Positions 59,701 to 64,000 of a stretch of DNA of 64,000 bases are shown here, piece after piece (within the stretch, counting starts at the first letter, position 1; each line of letters starts with the position of its first letter). A program made the translations under genes and the position numbers. This DNA is from Lutibacter sp. B1. Lineage in GTDB: Bacteria > Bacteroidota > Bacteroidia > Flavobacteriales > Flavobacteriaceae. The stretch spans positions 186,001-250,000 of the forward strand of contig NZ_JAAZUI010000001.1 in the NCBI RefSeq assembly GCF_012524075.1. Direction: 5' to 3'. The notes beneath the pieces are model-generated. The model was not told the origin of the DNA. It saw nothing but the letters and a program-made list of their open reading frames with translations, and made no database searches.

Positions 59701-61186
59701 AATCAATTCTGGTTTTAAAATCAAACTTATAAATATCAGAAGACAAATCGGCCAAACCATTAAAATTCAGCTTAATATTATCATCATTAACTTCCATTTC
59801 ACCATTAAAATTCTTGTTTTTTACAACTCCGTTAACGGTAATATTGTTATATAAATAGTCTTTATATTCAACCTTAGATATTTTTCCTTTTATTGAAGTG
59901 TTTATTTCTTCTAAAGTAAAACCTTTTCCATTTACATCGGCTTCAATAGAAAATTGACCAACTAACGGATTATTTAAAACTTCACCTAATTCAAAATCTA
60001 TTACTTCAATATAGCCTTTATACGAAGCTGCATCAATATTGTCAATGTTGGTTAATTCCAAATCAGATATAGCCGAACCAATATCAGTATGCATTGTTAA
60101 ATTAGCATTTATCCGGTTTTGGTCTATATAAGTTTGCCCCATTAAGGTAAATCTTCCAAATTTTTCAAATATGGTAGGTAACGTATTTCCTAAAATATTT
60201 GGAAGCAACGATTGTAATTGGTAATAATCGGAAGTAAGATTTGTTAAATCGCCATCAAGTGAGAATCCGTCTTCTTTATTAAAAATATTTTTAAAATTGA
60301 AATCTCCTATAATTACTGAATGTTTATCGCTGGTTAATTCTAAACTTTGAGCTTCAAAATTATTTAAATTACCGGTAATATTTGTTGTAAAATGAAGCAC
60401 ATCATTTGTACCTAATTCATTATAAAATTTAGTTAAATCTGTTAATGAAACATCTGCTTTGTGTATATCAGCTTCAATAGCCACTTTATTATTAAAATCT
60501 GACAAATCTTCTTTATTATATGAAAATTTAATATCGGCTAAAATTAACGAAGTATCTGTTTTTAACTCGGTATTTAAAAAATTCATATTGGTATTTGAAT
60601 ATAAAAACTGAGTAGACAAACTTTTTACCTCCACATTGTGATTTTCAATAAAACCAAGTTTATCAATATTTGCCGATACATTAGGTCCTTCAATTTTAAA
60701 TTCGTTTGCATTACCTGTAATATTCTTAAAAAATAAAGGAGTATCGTTTTCGCGATTTTCATCAATAATTTCAACATAACCATTTTTTAATTTTAATTTA
60801 GTTGATGTTAACAAAAAACCTGAAGGTTCTGTAGATTTGGTACCATCATCAAACTTATCTATAAAAACTGATAAGGCATCATTGGTTTCTCCCTTATACG
60901 TTTTCATATTTAACACAAAATTGTCTAACAAAATTTGTCCAAACTCCAATTTGTTATTCACTAAATTTTTATAACTGAAAACCGATGTTTTTAAGTTATT
61001 GACATAAATCAAAGTATCTGCATGGTGATTATTAATTAAAATATCTTTAAGTTGAACGTTTCCTAAAATTGATAAATCTACTTTTTTTACATTTATATCT
61101 ACATCAAATTCTTTTCTTAAATAGTTGGTAGCTGATCTTCCAAGGCTGGTTTGTACCGCCGGAATTGACAATAAAATACTTACCAC
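56771..61186 (-). CDS. tamB: Translocation and assembly module protein TamB (DUF490)
   Basis: At least 1,471 residues. The GTG at 61186 begins inside the N-terminal membrane helix; the frame is open to 61297 and encodes IERIKKIVVRILLVLL just upstream. The body is a long stretch of repeated beta-strands forming the lipid-guiding groove. The C-terminal DUF490 domain includes GSGTGNLLIELDTKDKFDMYGDFIV near 1160-1185 and LRSSIFNRQNEIQYTEEEEG near the end. TamB spans the periplasm and helps move phospholipids or outer-membrane proteins. The gene overlaps the nucleotidyltransferase gene by eight bases. Confidence 0.9.
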   Translation of the reverse strand: MVSILLSIPAVQTSLGRSATNYLRKEFDVDINVKKVDLSILGNVQLKDILINNHHADTLIYVNNLKTSVFSYKNLVNNKLEFGQILLDNFVLNMKTYKGETNDALSVFIDKFDDGTKSTEPSGFLLTSTKLKLKNGYVEIIDENRENDTPLFFKNITGNANEFKIEGPNVSANIDKLGFIENHNVEVKSLSTQFLYSNTNMNFLNTELKTDTSLILADIKFSYNKEDLSDFNNKVAIEADIHKADVSLTDLTKFYNELGTNDVLHFTTNITGNLNNFEAQSLELTSDKHSVIIGDFNFKNIFNKEDGFSLDGDLTNLTSDYYQLQSLLPNILGNTLPTIFEKFGRFTLMGQTYIDQNRINANLTMHTDIGSAISDLELTNIDNIDAASYKGYIEVIDFELGEVLNNPLVGQFSIEADVNGKGFTLEEINTSIKGKISKVEYKDYLYNNITVNGVVKNKNFNGEMEVNDDNIKLNFNGLADLSSDIYKFDFKTRIDYCDLNAINIFKRDSISNLKGDIYINVKGNSFDDLIGTADFKNSLYTNQKGNYFFKDFNITSSFQDSIRTITINSSEIIEGRVKGKFKFNELGKLTQNSIGSLYSNYKPFPVTSGQTLDFRFKIYNKIVEIFYPEVTLSANTTIRGNISSNDGLFRLNIKSPQVIAYKNIIDDLNVQIDNKNPLFNTQLTVNKINTEYYDVSKLQLVNITLNDTLFFRTEFKGGINETEDYNLSFYHTFNKENKSVFGVQKSNFTFKNNTWTINPTNNLENKLVVDSKTNSYEFSPFKIESKNQKIEFFGKINDTVSKDLKFNFKDVKLSSITPEIDSLKLKGLLNGTLNYNQIQNQLKPTANLTITSFNVNNSYQGNLKIDMEGKNSLKNYGINISLERDNYVNFSAVGDLDFTPKEPTLDVMVDFEEFKLDAFSPLGGEVLSKIRGFAYGNVHVTGLLNNPTMEGDLFLDQAGLYIPYLNVDYDFDGTSVISLKDQKFTIEDVTLKDKEKNTKGKLTGNIQHTFFKDWELDLDISTKNLLVLNTEEEENSAYYGTAFLEGNAFIKGPTDKLVIDVVGSTKKGTYFVIPISDVKTVESSQLIRFINKNKEEENEEIRRAFLSDKLKGLSLNFNIEVTKDAVVEMVLDKATGSYLRGSGTGNLLIELDTKDKFDMYGDFIVDNGIYNFKYGGIISKPFTVKRGGSISWSGNPLTADINIEAIYRVNANPKSLLENITTSRKIPIDLITRFSGELFNSKREFDIEIPNSSSTVASELEFKLNNNDTNSKTIHFMALLATGSFYNESDFSVNSNGLVSGTWTELLSNAFDNIFNQGDSRFKLRPVYTVGEKNRVDTRSVDDQLAIDVDYEVNDRILINGKFGMPIGSKEQSNVIGEVNVEFLLNEEGTLRSSIFNRQNEIQYTEEEEGYTQGVGLSYQIDFNTGGELLEKLGLKKKKPLDSLKNTMPIDTIEKIDKLYKFKNKKSNTNE

Positions 61187-61252
61187 TGCTAATAAAATCA
61201 GTAGTACAAGTAAAATTCTGACAACTATTTTTTTAATTCGTTCGATAAGCGC

Positions 61253-61260
61253 TAAATTTG
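61253..61260 (+). promoter_or_regulatory. -7 element TAAATTTG of tsaD
   Basis: Exact TAnnTTTG match, 40 bases before the ATG at 61301. It lies inside the likely N-terminal coding region of the divergent tamB gene. No TTG is seen at -33. Confidence 0.4.
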
Positions 61261-61300
61261 CATTTTTTATGGCAATTTTCGTGCCTTTATTTATTAATTA

Positions 61301-62335
61301 ATGATTAAAAATAAACCCATATATATACTAGGTATTGAATCATCTTGTGACGATACAAGTGCTGCTGTTATTTGCAACGGAAAAATACTTTCAAATGTTG
61401 TTGCTAATCAAGAAATTCATGCCAAATATGGTGGCGTTGTTCCCGAATTAGCTTCACGTGCTCATCAACAAAATATTGTTCCTGTAATTCATCAGGCAAT
61501 TCATCAGGCAAATATCGACAAAAAAGACTTAAATGCCATAGCTTTTACACGTGGACCCGGATTAATGGGATCATTATTAGTTGGAACCTCATTTGCCAAG
61601 TCACTTTCATTGGCTTTAGACATACCTTTAATAGCTGTAAACCATATGCAGGGACACGTTTTAGCTCATTTTATTGATGATGAAACCCAACAAAAACCTC
61701 CTTTCCCTTTTTTATGTTTAACAATTAGTGGCGGTCATACTCAAATTGTAAAAATTACTGATTATTTTACTATGGAAGTAATTGGTGAAACCTTAGATGA
61801 TGCTGTTGGTGAAGCATTCGATAAATCGGCAAAAATTTTAGGGTTACCTTATCCCGGAGGTCCTTTAATAGACAAACATGCCAAATTAGGAAACCCTAAA
61901 GCTTTTAAATTCTCAAAACCAAAAGTTGATGGTTTTAACTATAGCTTTAGCGGTTTAAAAACAGCTATTTTATATTTTATTCAGAAAAAAGTAAAAGAAG
62001 ATCCTAATTTTATTAATGAAAATCTGAATGATATTTGTGCTTCAATTCAACATACTATAGTTGAAATATTATTTAACAAATTAAAAAAAGCCGCTAAAGA
62101 AACAGGTATCAAACATATTGCTATTGCCGGAGGAGTTAGTGCCAATTCTGAAATTAGAAAAGAATTGAAGTCTTTTGAAAAAAAATTTGGCTGGACTACC
62201 TATATACCAAAATTTGAATTTACTACTGATAATGCTGCAATGATCGCTATTGTAGGCTATTTAAAATATTTAGAAAACGATTTTACTACAAAGAACAATA
62301 CTGCTACTGCTAGACTAAAAGTTAATGAAAACTAA
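61301..62335 (+). CDS. tsaD: tRNA threonylcarbamoyladenosine synthase subunit TsaD (Gcp)
   Basis: 344 residues of the ASKHA fold. Motifs are ILGIESSCDDTSAAV at the start, SRAHQQNIVP, and the metal pair in NHMQGHVLAHF near 112-116. LTISGGHTQIV near 142, GVSANSEIRKEL and the late metal Asp in TTDNAAMIA near 310 follow. It carries out the last step of t6A37 modification in tRNAs decoding ANN codons. It is divergent from tamB; its upstream region overlaps tamB's N-terminal coding frame. Confidence 0.96.
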   Translation: MIKNKPIYILGIESSCDDTSAAVICNGKILSNVVANQEIHAKYGGVVPELASRAHQQNIVPVIHQAIHQANIDKKDLNAIAFTRGPGLMGSLLVGTSFAKSLSLALDIPLIAVNHMQGHVLAHFIDDETQQKPPFPFLCLTISGGHTQIVKITDYFTMEVIGETLDDAVGEAFDKSAKILGLPYPGGPLIDKHAKLGNPKAFKFSKPKVDGFNYSFSGLKTAILYFIQKKVKEDPNFINENLNDICASIQHTIVEILFNKLKKAAKETGIKHIAIAGGVSANSEIRKELKSFEKKFGWTTYIPKFEFTTDNAAMIAIVGYLKYLENDFTTKNNTATARLKVNEN

Positions 62336-62355
62336 CTCTTTTTTTAATACCAAAA

Positions 62356-63465
62356 ATGAAAGAAAACACTTTTAAAAATGTTCTACTACTACTAATCATT
62401 ACAACAACAACAATTACACAATCACAAAACAATAATGTAAATGAGGAAATAAATCTGTTTGAAAACGTAACTATGTCTGGCGATTGGTTTTTGGCTAATA
62501 GCAATACTAAAAATGGAGATGAAGATTGGGGAAATAAATTTATTGTAAAACGAAGTTATTTTACTTTGAAAAAAGATATTAATGATATTTTTTCGGTTCG
62601 TTATACACAAGATATTGCAATTGATAAAGAAGGTGAAGATTCCGGAAATGTTGAAACCCGAATGAAATATTTGTACTTAAAAATTGAACCTAAATGGAAG
62701 GGTAAAATTACGGGTGCTTATTTTGAAGTAGGTATGGTTCACAGGCCATGGATTTCGTATGAACAAGAGGTAAATCCATACCGCGTACAAGGCAATATGG
62801 CAGTTGAAAGAAATAACCTATATAATTCTGCCGGGTTTGGTATTTTATTTGGCGGTAATATTGGACCTGAAATGGACAAAGATTATTTAGAAAATGTAAA
62901 TGGAACCATGAAAGGTAAATATGCAAGTTTTGCCATAGGGATCTATAACGGTGGTGGTTATGCCGCTTTTGAAGAAAATACCAATAAGGTTTTTGAAGGT
63001 ATTTTAAATTTTAGACCATTTGCCAACACTATTCCTCAAATCCAAATTAACCATGCATTTAATATTGGAAAAGGAAATACAGAATTTTCTCCAACCTTTA
63101 ATCAATTCTTATTTCATGGAGGATATGTTGGTAAATACTTTGATTTAACAGGGCAATACCATTTTGGCCAAGGAGATTTTGAAGGTAATTATGTACAACC
63201 TTCAAATCCATCAAAATCATTAAAAAATGATGGTTTCAGTATTTTTAGTGAATATATATTTAAAAATTCACCTTTTGCTGTATTTGCACGGTATGATAAT
63301 TTTGAAGTTAAAGAAGATAAATCTAATGATACTGAACGTGAAATTATGGGTGTAAAGTATGTTTTATATAATGGTATCAGCTTGGTTTTATCAGGTGAAA
63401 GGGTTTCTTATGAAACTAAAAAAGAAGATTTAACAGTAGATTTAAATATGCAAATTTCATTTTAA
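62356..63465 (+). CDS. Outer-membrane porin, OprO/OprP-like
   Basis: 369 residues with a signal peptide (1-23, ending TQSQ). The rest is beta-strand rich and ends VDLNMQISF, an aromatic barrel end. Segments such as DWGNKFIVKRSYFTLKKDINDIFSVRYTQDI, VGMVHRPWISYEQEVN and YNSAGFGILFGG recall the phosphate-selective porin O/P family, whose members form 16-strand trimeric channels. The substrate is not evident. tsaD lies 20 bases upstream. A bidirectional terminator follows. Confidence 0.75.
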   Translation: MKENTFKNVLLLLIITTTTITQSQNNNVNEEINLFENVTMSGDWFLANSNTKNGDEDWGNKFIVKRSYFTLKKDINDIFSVRYTQDIAIDKEGEDSGNVETRMKYLYLKIEPKWKGKITGAYFEVGMVHRPWISYEQEVNPYRVQGNMAVERNNLYNSAGFGILFGGNIGPEMDKDYLENVNGTMKGKYASFAIGIYNGGGYAAFEENTNKVFEGILNFRPFANTIPQIQINHAFNIGKGNTEFSPTFNQFLFHGGYVGKYFDLTGQYHFGQGDFEGNYVQPSNPSKSLKNDGFSIFSEYIFKNSPFAVFARYDNFEVKEDKSNDTEREIMGVKYVLYNGISLVLSGERVSYETKKEDLTVDLNMQISF

Positions 63466-63492
63466 CCTAAACACAAAAATTCTTATCATATA

Positions 63493-63523
63493 AAAAAACC
63501 TTCAATTAAATTGAAGGTTTTTT
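63493..63523. terminator. Bidirectional terminator between the porin and E2 genes
   Basis: A 14-base perfect stem AAAAAACCTTCAAT / ATTGAAGGTTTTTT with a three-base loop, between two converging genes. Confidence 0.9.
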
Positions 63524-63541
63524 ATCTTATTTATTTTAATT

Positions 63542-64000
63542 TTAAAATTCAGAATTCACATCCCAAGCTTCTAAACTTTCTTTAACTGCTTTTATAAACA
63601 TACCACCTAAAGCACCATTTACTACTCTATGATCGTACGAATGTGAAATAAACATTTTATGACGTATTCCTATAAAATCACCTTCAGGAGTTTCAATAAC
63701 AGCAGGTACTTTTCTAACAGCACCTAACGCTAAAATTGCTACTTGAGGCTGATTTATAATAGGTGTTCCAAAAACACTGCCAAAACTTCCAACATTAGTA
63801 ACTGTATAGGTTCCTCCTTGAATTTCATCTGGTTTTAATTGTCCTTTTCTTGCTCTATTTGCCAAATCATTAACAGCTCTTGTTATGCCTACTAAATTTA
63901 ACCTGTCTGCATTTTTAATTACAGGCACAATTAAATTACCATCGTTTAATGCAGCTGCCATTCCTAAATTAATAGCCTTTTTCTTAATAATTTTATCTCC
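63542..64000 (-). CDS. 2-oxoacid dehydrogenase E2 (dihydrolipoyl acyltransferase), C-terminal part
   Basis: 153 residues of the acyltransferase catalytic domain, cut by the right window edge. The chain reads DKIIKKKAINLGMAAALNDG, NADRLNLVGITRAVNDLANRARKGQLKPDE, GGTYTVTNVGSFG and ILALGAVRKVP. It ends SYDHRVVNGALGGMF. The His of DHRVVNG is present. The Asp four residues after it, usual in DHRxxDG, is replaced by Asn. The order and FGTPIINQP suggest the branched-chain or 2-oxoacid E2 branch. The lipoyl and E1/E3-binding domains lie outside. Confidence 0.9.
   Translation of the reverse strand, partial: GDKIIKKKAINLGMAAALNDGNLIVPVIKNADRLNLVGITRAVNDLANRARKGQLKPDEIQGGTYTVTNVGSFGSVFGTPIINQPQVAILALGAVRKVPAVIETPEGDFIGIRHKMFISHSYDHRVVNGALGGMFIKAVKESLEAWDVNSEF

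Noticed and set aside
61452-61549. Two further CACGTG sequences in tsaD as parS sites
   Set aside because: They lack symmetric flanks beyond the six-base core and are explained by codons.

Overview
The window is core chromosome of an AT-rich (by eye about one third G+C) member of the Bacteroidota, almost certainly a marine-type Flavobacteriaceae. The evidence is the density of families typical of that group (DUF2851, DUF5683, DUF6122, DUF4878, a TamB of about 1,470 residues, a short MenE), promoters of the Bacteroidota type (TTG, about 20 nt, TAnnTTTG) and few Shine-Dalgarno sites. I count about 60 protein genes, two of them cut by the window edges. I see no rRNA, tRNA, CRISPR array, transposase or prophage. 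No stretch of more than 300 bases lacks a gene.

Layout. 1-1045: the end of an ABC ATPase gene and an unrecognised gene, both leftward. 1174-7221: a marR-fadN-fadA-fadE beta-oxidation operon ending in a strong terminator. 7383-12187: single genes (an eRF1-like GGQ protein, a metallo-beta-lactamase-fold protein, DUF2851, a nitroreductase, pepD). 12311-17860: the run parA-parB-DUF5683-dapB-lepB-wbqC-like-DUF6122. 18048-21156: small envelope or secreted proteins, including a lipoprotein whose domain is repeated at the C-terminus of the next, much larger protein. 21204-23165: ettA and a small membrane protein. 23307-27856: the glyoxylate shunt aceB-aceA with a divergent RamB-like regulator. 27853-29568: pirin, a MarR regulator and an FMN reductase. 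29706-34139: an acyl-CoA carboxylase subunit, YebC, a zinc-ribbon protein and a SulP transporter. 34214-38064: DUF1566, menE, a CPBP protease and menC. 38137-41076: a desaturase-like enzyme, a TM2 protein, a secreted protein and UPF0173. 41190-44097: an OprC-like copper TonB receptor and a small Cys-rich membrane protein. 44164-50047: menA, a two-part HdrD-like Fe-S system with a HAD gene inside it, an MCE/MlaD protein and a cell-wall amidase. 50249-53278: lptD and ridA. 53284-61186: tamB, a nucleotidyltransferase, pfkA, gap and mgsA, all leftward. 61301-63465: tsaD and a porin. 63542-64000: the C-terminus of a 2-oxoacid dehydrogenase E2.

How the genes work together. Beta-oxidation (fadNAE), the glyoxylate shunt (aceBA with RamB) and an acyl-CoA carboxylase make a fat and acetate utilisation theme, with regulators sitting beside palindromic operators. 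Three menaquinone genes (menE, menC, menA) and the Fe-S module belong to respiration. lptD, tamB, MlaD, the amidase and lepB belong to envelope biogenesis. pfkA, gap and mgsA form a glycolytic group.

I found no large unknown multigene system. The strongest leads are the stand-alone eRF1 domain-2-like protein with a GGQ motif (7383-7814), the copper-acquisition pair with CRP/FNR-like sites (41190-44160), the palindrome placed against the aceB promoter (26281-26324), the shared GC-rich palindrome of the fad operon, and lptD and tamB, whose N-terminal signals begin upstream of any ATG.
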